Source: Epithemia pelagica (taxonomy: Eukaryota > Bacillariophyta > Bacillariophyceae > Surirellales > Surirellaceae). Taken from it: a DNA stretch of 64,000 nt. The translations under genes and the position numbers were made by a program. Under the pieces are notes generated by a model. That model ran no database searches. It was not told where the DNA came from and was given only the letters and a program-made list of their open reading frames with translations. Positions 49,515 through 58,368 of this stretch are shown in pieces (positions within the stretch are counted from its first letter, which is position 1; each line of letters opens with the position of its first letter). The stretch lies in the NCBI GenBank assembly GCA_946965045.2, contig OX337230.1, positions 1,674,001 through 1,738,000 on the forward strand, in the 5' to 3' direction.

Positions 49515-52500
49515 ATGGATCCTCAATCACCCAAGACACCTACGACTCCTAAGGGAGAAGATAACCAAGACAATGTCTCGGACACAGACCTATTCGACCA
49601 CATCATATTTACTGTCTGCCAATTCTTCACCAAAGAAAGGGCCGACTACTTAATGAAGTGGATGAAATACCATGGTTTTGAGAACATTACCCATGTTATC
49701 TCGTATATGCAAACTAATACCGAGGAATCCATGAAGGAACTGACACAATACAAGGTCAACAAACAGACACATGATCTACAAGGCCCCACAAGACAGCAGA
49801 TCAAGCTCTTGGCTTATTGGGCCACATACAAGACCAATGAAATTCAAGACGAGCTATCCAATAGCGACTGGATGAACCTAACGAGGAAAGAGTTCAACAC
49901 TTGGAGGATCAACACAGATTTCTCTAAGGGACCACCTAGTCAAGTCCCAGTCTCGCCAATGAAGTCACCGTCATCTGTGAAATCTGTCAGCACAGTTACT
50001 GCCGCATCCCAATCTCAACAAGACCTTACAGCATTCAGAAAGGGAACTAAGCGCGACGCAACTGCATACGAGGTATTCAAGGATGAACGATACTACGATT
50101 CATTCTGGCGTGTATTCAAGACTACAGCTAAGGCTCAAGGCCTATCCAACGTCCTGAATTTCAAATACACACCACCCCATGATGATGAGTATGCCGAAGA
50201 ACTTTTTCAAGAGCAACAAGTATTTCTTTACTCCGTTCTTGTCCGTATCATTCAGACTGACCAAGGTCGAGCCTATGTACGTGAACATGAACATGATGAA
50301 GATGCGCGTGCCGTATTGCAGAAGTTACACTCTTTGCATACCGAATCCGACCTAGCAAAGCGAGAAGTCCTCCGCTTAACCAACTACATTTCCAATCTAC
50401 GTCTTGACGACACATGGCGCGGAACAACACGTCAATTTCTTCTACACTTTCAAGAGCAGCTACGTTTGCTAGACAATTTAGTGACATTGTCTGATCGCAT
50501 CCCTGATCATACCAGGATGACCTTCCTCATGCAAGCTGTAGAAAAGGTACCTGATCTCCGCCGAGTCAAGATCTTGGATAATGTGGTGAACACCAAATCC
50601 GGTGCAAAATCCCTTTGCTATCAATCATACTTCCGTCTCCTTCTAGACGCAGCTTATGACCATGATCAAGCAACCCAGTCATCTGTTCATAGTCGCCGTC
50701 GACATGTCAAACAACATGAATCACTATATGGCCAAGATACAGATGCTGACATAACCTCACAAGATGATATGGAGTATCATGTCCACAACACCAAAGCGAC
50801 ATCTGAATCTCCATCCTCTTCGTCCAAGGTTAGTCTACCGCGTGACCTATGGTTCAAACTTTCTGAAGAAGATCGCAAGTTGATCATTGAGTATAACAAG
50901 ATGATTCAAGCACCTTCATCAACAACACCGAGGACAGTGCAAACACATGCCCTCGACATTGATCCGGAACCTGATCCTGACCCCAACCAAGTTGCATCTG
51001 ATGACGACTCACCTGGCGTAGTCCCTGAGCATTCAGATGATTCAGATCCGGTTACACAATTTATCAACCAAGCCATGACGACTGATATCAATCACCCGGC
51101 AACTGACCTGACTAGTGTTCTTTCTAACGCCAAGTCCAAGACAAGCAAGAAGGTTACTTTCAAAACCAACATGCATAAACAAGCAGGACATGTTCCACGC
51201 TATCTGTTTTCCAGGAAATCTACTTTACCAGGGAATCAATTGATTGACCGTGGTGCTAATGGAGGACTTGCTGGTTCTGACATGCGCATCCTTTCTAAGA
51301 CTGGCCGTCATATCACTATTGTGGGTATTGATAACCATGAACTTACTGGACTTCCTGTCGTCACATGTGCCGCAAAGTTTGAGACCAATGATGGACCTAT
51401 TGTCGGCATCTTCAATGAATATGCTTATTATGGGAAGGGCTTATCTATCCATGCTCCTGGTCAATTCGAGCATTTCGGCCTTGCTGTTGATGAACGATCT
51501 GTTAAAGTTGATGGTAAACAACGCATCACTACACTTGATGGTCGTGCCATACCCCTTCACATCAAGGATGGGTTAGCCTACATCCACTCCTTGGGTATCC
51601 CCAGCGACGATGACATGGATACCTTACCTCAGATCATCTTTACGTCACCCGACACATGGGATCCTGGTGTTCTGGACCATTCGTATTCTCCCACACCCTC
51701 TGACAATGATCCTGATTGGAAACACGTCAAGACTGATGGTAGTATGTCGAACCATCCATATGACAACTATGGGGAGTACACTGATCGTGTTGTTTGTAAC
51801 CTCAATCTCCTTTTGGATCTCCCATATGATCATGGACCTGACGACGCACCCTTCTTTTCTATCTATGCTGACGCAGAAGGTAATGATCCTACACTTCATG
51901 CCTCTGTCCACCGTCGTTACCAGGAAGCGTATGACTGGAAGAAGTTCCGTCCATTCTTTGGTTGGCAATCTGAAGATGTTATTGCCGATACGTTCAAGCA
52001 CACTACACGTAATGGTAGCATTACTTTTGACCACGACACCCTCAAGAAACATTTCAAGGCTCGCAATCCGGTCCTTAACATACCTCGACGTCATGAACCC
52101 GTTGCTACTGACTCGGTTTTCTCCGACACCCCTGCTGTTGACCATGGCGGTAAAGTCGCACAAATCTTTGTTGGTCGAGATACTCTGGTTACTGATATCT
52201 ATGGGATCAAGTCAACCAAACAGTTTGTCAATACTCTCCAGGATAACATCCGGTTTCGTGGTGCCATGGAGACCCTTATCAGTGATGGTGGTTCATCTCT
52301 CATCTCTCACAAGGTCAAAGACATTCTTCGCACTTTGCTTATTGGGGAGTATCGATCTGAACCTTATCATCAACACCAGAATAAGGCTGAAAACCGTTAT
52401 CAGACCGTTAAACGTATGACCAACGCTCTCATGAATGCCACTGGTTGCCCTGCCAACACCTGGCTTCTTTGCCTTGAGTATGTCTGTGACTTATTGAACC

Positions 52501-55202
52501 ATACGTCATCACCCACCCACTCCGGTCGCACTCCTCTTGAGGCTCTCTCCGGACGCCCACCCGACATTACTCATCTCTTGTTCTTTCCTTTCTGGGATGA
52601 GGTTTACTACCGTGTCGACCCCGCTGAACCCAATTCCGGTTCATATCCATCTTCTTCTGATGAGAAACTTGGCCACTGGGTTGGTTTTGCTCACAACGTT
52701 GGTGATTCTTTTACTTGGAAGATTCTCACCCAGGATAACCAGATAATCTATCGTTCTGCCGTTCGCCGTGTTGCATCCACTACACCTAACCTACGTGTGG
52801 ATCGACCTTCAGGGGAGGATTCGTCTGAGAAGGATGACAATGATAAGCAAGCTGACACTGTCTTCATTCGCAGTGATAGTGAAGATCCATCCAAACCAAT
52901 GCCCACGATCGATTTTGACGACATGATAGGACGCACATTCCTATGCGACACAGAAGAAAATGGGGAGCGACACCGTGCACGTGTCATCAAACGAGTCATT
53001 GATCTTAATGAAGAAGCAACGAAACAGGAAGAACGTGTCAAGTACATTTACCGAAAGACAAATTCTGATGTTGATGAGATGATATCCTATAATCAACTCA
53101 TGGAGTATATCGAACGAGATAACCAAGCTCAAACCTCTGGAGATAATCTTTTCAGGTTCAGGGATGTCATTGCCCATCAAGGCCCACTGAACACAACTGA
53201 TCCAGATTACAAGGGGAGCAAATATAATTTGCTTGTTGATTGGGAAACTGGGGAGACTACCTATGAACCTTTATCACTCATCGCCAATGATGATCCGATC
53301 ACTGTAGCAATTTATGGAAAGAAACATGGTTTACTCAACGAACCTGGATGGAAGCATTTGAAACGTTATGTCAAAACAAGCAAACGTCTCATTCGAGCAG
53401 CCAAACAGTCAAGGATTAAACAAGTTCACCATTCCGTCAAGTATAAGTTTGGATTTCAAGTACCACGCAATTATGAGGAAGCTGTTGCTCTTGATAAACA
53501 ACATGGCAACACAAAGTGGCAGGATGCAACAGAATTAGAATTGTCACAGATCCAGTCCTACAAGACATTCAAGGATTTTGGGAAAGCCATCTTCATTAAA
53601 GGGAAAATATCCAATGCACCTGAAGGATATCATAAGATACGTGTGCATCTTGTCTTTGACGTAAAACATGATGGACGACATAAAGCAAGACTTGTCGCAG
53701 ATGGACATCTCACAAAAGAACCTGTTGAGACAATCTATTCAGGTGTTGTTTCCATTCGCAACCTCCGCATTGCCTTATTCCTGGGTACTTTGAATGACTT
53801 GGAAATATGGGGAGCAGATATTGGAAATGCATATCTGGAAGCCTTGACAGGGGAGAAAATTTTCATTGTCGCAGGACCTGAATTCAAGGAATTAGAAGGT
53901 CACATCCTGATTATATACAAGGCACTTTATGGATTGAAGTCATCAGGCGCACGCTGGCATGATGTCTTATTCGATGTTTTGACAGACATGGGTTTTTCAC
54001 CAAGCAAAGCAGATCCGGATATATGGATGAGGAAAGCACCTGGAGAAGACTGTTACGAATACATTGCCGTATACGTTGATGACTTAGCCATTATTTCTAC
54101 TGATCCTGGGAATATCTGCAAGATCCTGAAGGAGAAATACAACTTCAAACTCAAAGGAGATGGACCTATTGATTTCCATTTGGGATGTTGTTACACCAAG
54201 GATTCTGATGGAACATTCGTAGCAGATCCAAGACGCTACATTGGTAAGATGATGGACACTTTCGAACGAATCTTCAAGGAGAAACCCAAGAAAGCCAAAA
54301 CACCTCTTATTGGTGGAGACCATCCTGAATTGGATGATTCTGAGCTCCTTGATGAAGAAGGTACTAGCCATTTCCAAACTCTGATTGGACAACTCCAATG
54401 GGTGATCACTATTGGTCGTTTCGACGTCTTCACCGCTACAATGACGCTATCACGCTTTCGTGCTGCTCCGAGGAAAGGACATCTTGATAGAGCCAAGCGT
54501 ATCTATGGATACCTTGCACATCTCCCAGAAGGCGCAATCAGATTTAGGATTGGAGAGCCTGATTATTCAAGTCTTCCTACCCAAGAATTTGATTGGACTC
54601 GCACTGTCTATTCGAATGCAAGTGAACGTATTCCTGAAGACTGCCCAACACCTCTTGGCCGCTATGTTACCACAACTCATTATGTTGATGCCAATCTCAT
54701 GCATGACATAGTCACTGGTAAATCCGTCACTGCTGTTCTACATTTGTTGAACGGAACACCTATTGACTGGTACAGCAAGAGACAGAGCACGGTGGAAACT
54801 GCTACCTATGGATCCGAGTTTGTGGCTGCAAGGACAGCAATAGATCAGATTACAGAATTACGACATTCTCTCCGCTACCTTGGAGTACCTATCCGAGAGC
54901 GAAGTTACTTGTACGGAGATAACAGATCTGTTGTGCTCAATGCAACCGTTCCTCACTCCATACTATCCAAGAGACACCATCTTCTGTCATACCACCGAGT
55001 TCGTGAAGCCATCGCAGCAAAGTATGTTGCATTCTACTGGAAAGATGGAAAGACCAACCCTGCCGATATCCTTAGCAAACATTGGGATTTCGTATCTATT
55101 TGGCCCATGCTCAAGCCATTGTTGTTTTGGAAAGGAGAAGTTCAAGATCTCAACAAATCCAATGATGACAAGGCTGAAACGACGAGTTGTGGGGAGTGTT
55201 AG
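49515..55202 (+). CDS. TE3 Gag-Pol polyprotein (copia type)
   Basis: A 1,895-aa intact frame from the ATG at 49515. A long Gag (LRLTNYISNLRLDDTWRGTTRQFLLHFQEQLR), then a protease-position motif LIDRGANGGLAG with DRG instead of DSG/DTG (about residue 578), an integrase (DIYGIKSTK, LISDGGSSLIS, HQHQNKAENRYQ), reverse transcriptase (EIWGADIGNAYLEA, YVDDLAIIS near 1520) and RNase H (HYVDANLMHDIVTGKS, YGSEFVAARTA, LYGDNRSVVLNA). No CCHC knuckle is seen in Gag. The last codon and the stop (TGT TAG) are the first six bases of the 3' LTR. Confidence 0.95.
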   Translation: MDPQSPKTPTTPKGEDNQDNVSDTDLFDHIIFTVCQFFTKERADYLMKWMKYHGFENITHVISYMQTNTEESMKELTQYKVNKQTHDLQGPTRQQIKLLAYWATYKTNEIQDELSNSDWMNLTRKEFNTWRINTDFSKGPPSQVPVSPMKSPSSVKSVSTVTAASQSQQDLTAFRKGTKRDATAYEVFKDERYYDSFWRVFKTTAKAQGLSNVLNFKYTPPHDDEYAEELFQEQQVFLYSVLVRIIQTDQGRAYVREHEHDEDARAVLQKLHSLHTESDLAKREVLRLTNYISNLRLDDTWRGTTRQFLLHFQEQLRLLDNLVTLSDRIPDHTRMTFLMQAVEKVPDLRRVKILDNVVNTKSGAKSLCYQSYFRLLLDAAYDHDQATQSSVHSRRRHVKQHESLYGQDTDADITSQDDMEYHVHNTKATSESPSSSSKVSLPRDLWFKLSEEDRKLIIEYNKMIQAPSSTTPRTVQTHALDIDPEPDPDPNQVASDDDSPGVVPEHSDDSDPVTQFINQAMTTDINHPATDLTSVLSNAKSKTSKKVTFKTNMHKQAGHVPRYLFSRKSTLPGNQLIDRGANGGLAGSDMRILSKTGRHITIVGIDNHELTGLPVVTCAAKFETNDGPIVGIFNEYAYYGKGLSIHAPGQFEHFGLAVDERSVKVDGKQRITTLDGRAIPLHIKDGLAYIHSLGIPSDDDMDTLPQIIFTSPDTWDPGVLDHSYSPTPSDNDPDWKHVKTDGSMSNHPYDNYGEYTDRVVCNLNLLLDLPYDHGPDDAPFFSIYADAEGNDPTLHASVHRRYQEAYDWKKFRPFFGWQSEDVIADTFKHTTRNGSITFDHDTLKKHFKARNPVLNIPRRHEPVATDSVFSDTPAVDHGGKVAQIFVGRDTLVTDIYGIKSTKQFVNTLQDNIRFRGAMETLISDGGSSLISHKVKDILRTLLIGEYRSEPYHQHQNKAENRYQTVKRMTNALMNATGCPANTWLLCLEYVCDLLNHTSSPTHSGRTPLEALSGRPPDITHLLFFPFWDEVYYRVDPAEPNSGSYPSSSDEKLGHWVGFAHNVGDSFTWKILTQDNQIIYRSAVRRVASTTPNLRVDRPSGEDSSEKDDNDKQADTVFIRSDSEDPSKPMPTIDFDDMIGRTFLCDTEENGERHRARVIKRVIDLNEEATKQEERVKYIYRKTNSDVDEMISYNQLMEYIERDNQAQTSGDNLFRFRDVIAHQGPLNTTDPDYKGSKYNLLVDWETGETTYEPLSLIANDDPITVAIYGKKHGLLNEPGWKHLKRYVKTSKRLIRAAKQSRIKQVHHSVKYKFGFQVPRNYEEAVALDKQHGNTKWQDATELELSQIQSYKTFKDFGKAIFIKGKISNAPEGYHKIRVHLVFDVKHDGRHKARLVADGHLTKEPVETIYSGVVSIRNLRIALFLGTLNDLEIWGADIGNAYLEALTGEKIFIVAGPEFKELEGHILIIYKALYGLKSSGARWHDVLFDVLTDMGFSPSKADPDIWMRKAPGEDCYEYIAVYVDDLAIISTDPGNICKILKEKYNFKLKGDGPIDFHLGCCYTKDSDGTFVADPRRYIGKMMDTFERIFKEKPKKAKTPLIGGDHPELDDSELLDEEGTSHFQTLIGQLQWVITIGRFDVFTATMTLSRFRAAPRKGHLDRAKRIYGYLAHLPEGAIRFRIGEPDYSSLPTQEFDWTRTVYSNASERIPEDCPTPLGRYVTTTHYVDANLMHDIVTGKSVTAVLHLLNGTPIDWYSKRQSTVETATYGSEFVAARTAIDQITELRHSLRYLGVPIRERSYLYGDNRSVVLNATVPHSILSKRHHLLSYHRVREAIAAKYVAFYWKDGKTNPADILSKHWDFVSIWPMLKPLLFWKGEVQDLNKSNDDKAETTSCGEC

Positions 55203-55979
55203 AATTCTCACCGTCTATGGTGGTTAGATTCTACATCTCATCGATTCCCCATGTCACATAGCCTCGTGCTATCGCATCATGCCCTCTAGCTTCGAGCTAT
55301 GTTTCCTAGCTTCGCGCTATATCGACCTATATTTCTTCGCAAATCATGAAAAGTGAGAATAGATTGACGAACTCACTCTCAAGACTAAACTGGGTCGTGC
55401 GGTATTACAACGGACATAAATTTGGCCGTTGCTCGGACATTATACTAACGCCCTAAGCGTACGCGCCCGAAATCATCGAGCGCGCCCAAGCGACATCCGA
55501 GCGCTATCGGCATCTATCCGATCCAACGGTCTAAGTATCCCAAGCACGACACACGATCACGCGAGACCATATTTCCATTCCCACAATCTCCAAATTGTCA
55601 ACAAGCTGCGCGCCATGAAAACAACTATGCCAACCCAAAGCAAGAGCTGTTGACCCTGTATATGTTATCCGCCCACATATACATGTCATATACATCACAT
55701 GAATCAACTCCAACTATTCCAAACCTGTTGCCGCCAAGAACCTATGACACATGACCCTTGGCAGGACCGAACATTTCACGTAGACCTATCGTAGTAATCA
55801 ACACACAATCTAACAATATCACCATTTATCACATCCTCTTTTGTGTCCCGACTATCCTTCTGATAGACTTCGACTTGCTTGCTTCTCTGACCCTGAGAAG
55901 CTTGTATCGGTTGGTGACCTACCTGATTGTCTGCTCTACCGAGCATCAATGTCCCTACGATTCAGAAAGAATTGTAACA
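55197..55979 (+). repeat. TE3 3' LTR
   Basis: 783 bp, apparently identical to the 5' LTR, preceded by a short GGGGAG purine tract (55191..55196). Confidence 0.95.
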
Positions 55980-56459
55980 CGTGCATTGCCCTAAGAGCAA
56001 ACTGAACAGGGAAGCACGGAAGTTCTCGTATAATAGCATCTGTTCTTGACGCGCTTTGTGGGCAAATTCCCATTCTTTCATTGCGATTACATCGCTTGTG
56101 TCTTTTGGTCGTTCAGGTGGATCTGGGTCATCGAGTCGCGACTGCTCCACCGCACGTTGAAAATGAATATTGTGCTTATCGAAGTTCGACCCAATGTACC
56201 CCACGAGCAATTCCACATTCCGTATGTACCTTTTCGCTTGGGGGTCTTCCGAGTAATCGAAAGTACATTCCTTAAGACTAGGCTCCTGACCTTGGAATTT
56301 GTTGCTGTTGCCACCATATCCGTTGTTGTTTCGGTTTCCTCGACCACGATTCCGTGAACCACGTGTTTGATTGTTTTGGCTTCGAGCACCTGTTGAATTA
56401 CTGCTTGGAGCAGCATCAGGGCGAGCATCATCACGGGTATTGGATCGATGGGAGCTCAT
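55980..56459 (-). pseudogene. TE2 Gag N-terminal part, cut off by TE3
   Basis: 160 codons from the ATG at 56459. The N-terminus is basic and Asn/Gly/Arg-rich (SRNRGRGNRNNNGYGGNSN), then a Gag core (YIRNVELLVGYIGSNFDKHNIHFQRAV, ENFRASLFSLLLGQ). It runs into TE3 after GQC. Its continuation is at 47590..42905 in the same frame, for about 1,721 aa in total. The start follows the leading ORF stop by three bases. Confidence 0.85.
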
Positions 56460-56462
56460 GGC

Positions 56463-57107
56463 TTATACTTCACGTACTGCCAGATTCTTGCGGATGCGCT
56501 TGTGTTCTTCGTATTTCTTGTGGACTGGATTCCACACTTTCAACTTGTAGAAAGGTTTTCTTCCTCGACCAATCCCAACAACTTCTGCCTTCAAGAAGGT
56601 TCGCTCAATGATGCCTGACAACTTGAGTGGGTTGACGATCCAAACTGGAGTACCAATGGGAATATTGGTGGGAACGGTGCTAGCGTTAGCTGGTAGGGCC
56701 GGATAGTGGCACACGAACTCAATGCGTCCGTCCTCAAGTTCACGTATTTCGTCAACGAGGTCTGCTGTTCCGTCTCTGGACACTTCAGGGCTGGCGTTGA
56801 TTTCGGGAGGTACAGCTGGACTCGGTTCTTGTTCCGCTGTCTGTATTTCAGTAATAAGTGCACTCCGACGAGCTTGAATATCGTGGAAGATACGGTCCTT
56901 GGCTTCTCGAAGGACTGTCCGATCGTGATCCACCTCCGCGTGATAATTATCTTCCAACTCTCTTCGGGCTTCACGGAATGCTTCTTCGCGCTGTTGCACG
57001 TTGTGCTGGTGACGGCGGAGGACCGTATTCACCCGGTCTTGTTGTTCGATTGACAGTTGAGTCAATTTGTTTAACAGAACTGAAAGACGTGAGGGTTTTT
57101 CAGACAT
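56463..57107 (-). CDS. TE2 leading ORF: coiled-coil protein, weakly NAP1-like helix
   Basis: 214 aa from the ATG at 57107. Residues about 10-85 form a long charged helix (RVNTVLRRHQHNVQQREEAF, then RRELEDNYHAEVDHDR). Its pattern RV..L...Q.......F..E...LE..Y resembles the dimerisation helix of NAP1 histone chaperones; this is a weak, by-eye similarity. The C-terminal part (PIGTPVWIVNPLKLSGIIERTF, FYKLKVWNP) may be a small beta-barrel. It precedes gag by three bases and could be translated by re-initiation. It is not related to the TE3 leading ORF. Confidence 0.6.
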   Translation of the reverse strand: MSEKPSRLSVLLNKLTQLSIEQQDRVNTVLRRHQHNVQQREEAFREARRELEDNYHAEVDHDRTVLREAKDRIFHDIQARRSALITEIQTAEQEPSPAVPPEINASPEVSRDGTADLVDEIRELEDGRIEFVCHYPALPANASTVPTNIPIGTPVWIVNPLKLSGIIERTFLKAEVVGIGRGRKPFYKLKVWNPVHKKYEEHKRIRKNLAVREV

Positions 57108-57139
57108 GTAACTATCGTAGTTCCCTTCAAAAATTGGTT

Positions 57140-57153
57140 TTCTAAGGAGAATA
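57140..57153 (-). promoter_or_regulatory. TE2 primer-binding site, self-complementary to its LTR
   Basis: The 14 bases that follow the 5' LTR on the minus strand read TATTCTCCTTAGAA. They are the exact reverse complement of TTCTAAGGAGAATA inside the LTR (57212..57225; also 42916..42929 in the 3' LTR). The 3' base of that LTR segment pairs with the first base after the LTR, as needed for primer extension into U5. Confidence 0.65.
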
Positions 57154-57367
57154 TGTTGCAAAACCACCAAGCAGTGCTGTAAAGGCAACGATAAAGCTCT
57201 TTAGGTTAACGTATTCTCCTTAGAATGAGCATTCATGCTCCGTTCTTTCTTTTCGTTGCCACGTCGTTCTACCACGATCCATTTTTCCTCAACGGCCTTG
57301 GTCGCGGATTCATCTTCATCTTCATCTTTTGCTTCCGAATTGGTCTGCTCGTCCACCGGTCCCAACA
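57154..57367 (-). repeat. TE2 5' LTR
   Basis: 214 bp, apparently identical to the 3' LTR. The sense frame of the pol C-terminus is therefore also present here, and is open into the flanking DNA. Confidence 0.95.
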
Positions 57368-57397
57368 GCTGCCAAGTTGAAACGCAACTTCCTACTA

Positions 57398-57991
57398 AGG
57401 GCTGGGGATACCGATCCATGTACATCTAAGTAGGCTCAGTACAAAAGCTACGTAGAGTACATAAACATAGATAGTACACGTCACACCGGAAATGGTCGGA
57501 AGTCCAAAAAAATGCAAAAACACTCCACGATGACGGCAAAATCCGGTGATGCCGTATGCATTCACTCATGCATCACATCAACATCTTACCACTGTAAGAT
57601 ATTTGAGTTTGTAAGTATGACTGTGTTCTGAAGTTACAGAAGATTTGACAAGTTGGATAGAATGGTATGCTCATTTTTCTGTGGTGATGAAATCGAACGA
57701 CCGCCCTAACTCATTCATTTTTCAAGGGTGCCTGCATCAAATTGAGGGCAAAGTGGATCTAGTAGTAAAGAGTCTTATTCTAGAAGTGATTCAGTCAAGC
57801 TCCATTATTCAGGAAGTTATGGCCATGGGGGCGATGACTTCCACCATTGTCGAGCCAATTGCATTGTTTCTCGTGGCATCAAGTTTTCGATTTGCGACTT
57901 CCGCCCCACTTGTTACACAGACGAAAATAGTACTACGTACGTTAATGTACTGAGCCTACTTAGATGTACATGGATCCGTATCCCCAGCCCT
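57398..57991. mobile_element. MITE-like TIR element, copy 1 (594 bp)
   Basis: The ends are inverted repeats of about 45 bp, starting AGGGCTGGGGATAC, with one mismatch before GATCCATGTACATC and continuing through TAAGTAGGCTCAGTAC. The flanks are TA (57396-57397 and 57992-57993). It has no coding capacity. It matches the split copy at 30826..33599 over its length with point differences, so the family is at least two copies in this window. TE2 inserted 25 bp to its left. Confidence 0.85.
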
Positions 57992-58368
57992 TATATACCT
58001 GTTGCGATTTGCGATAGTCATGGAGAATCCGGGTTAGTTTGGCACACCGGTCAACGGTCAATATCAAAAAATAATTCGGATAACTGAATATCAAAAATCA
58101 ATTCCTCCGCTACAACCTACAACCTACAACAGAATGTTGCGCGCAGCTCGATTACCTAATAGGAGTACCTTGTCCACAAAGGAAGCCGAGTAAGTCGTGT
58201 GAATGTGAACACGACGGACTCTAAACTCTACCATGCTTCAAAAAGTGTCCCAGTCTCCAGTTCGAAAAGGCATCCGGTTGGAAAGGATCGTCATTGATTC
58301 CGATACTATCTCCTCCTAGTCCCACAACAACTGGAAATCTTTAGGTTCACCACTGGTAGAGGATCAGG
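57992..58368. other. Intergenic region, no gene seen
   Basis: About 375 bp upstream of the SGNH-like gene. A short direct duplication (TACAACCTACAAC) is the only feature noted. Confidence 0.45.

Larger units (their letters stand above)
47596..55979 (+). mobile_element. TE3: Ty1/copia-type LTR retrotransposon nested in TE2
   Basis: An 8,384-bp element with 783-bp LTRs at 47596..48378 and 55197..55979 (TGTTAG...TAACA), apparently identical. It carries a leading ORF and a full gag-pol frame. It inserted in TE2 gag in the opposite orientation, with a 5-bp duplication. It is longer than typical copia elements because of long LTRs, the extra ORF and a large Gag-Pol. Confidence 0.96.
47591..55984. 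other. Target-site duplication of TE3 (CGTGC)
   Basis: CGTGC lies at 47591..47595 and 55980..55984, directly flanking TE3 within the TE2 gag. Removing TE3 and one copy restores the TE2 frame (reading GQC-TPLLKDKM). Confidence 0.95.
42858..57367 (-). mobile_element. TE2: Ty1/copia-type LTR retrotransposon, split by TE3
   Basis: LTRs of 214 bp lie at 42858..43071 (3' LTR) and 57154..57367 (5' LTR); read on the minus strand they start TGTTGGGACC and end TTGCAACA, with no difference by eye. The target duplication is GCTGC (42853..42857 and 57368..57372). Without TE3 the element is about 6.12 kb. It has a leading ORF, then a gag-pol frame that was intact until TE3 landed in gag. The pol frame runs into the 3' LTR. 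The primer-binding-site position is self-complementary to the LTR (see findings). Confidence 0.95.

Noticed and set aside
57201-57425. A 74-codon minus-strand ORF near the TE2 5' LTR
   Set aside because: It is the pol C-terminal coding part of the LTR joined to flanking DNA; its start lies in host/MITE sequence.
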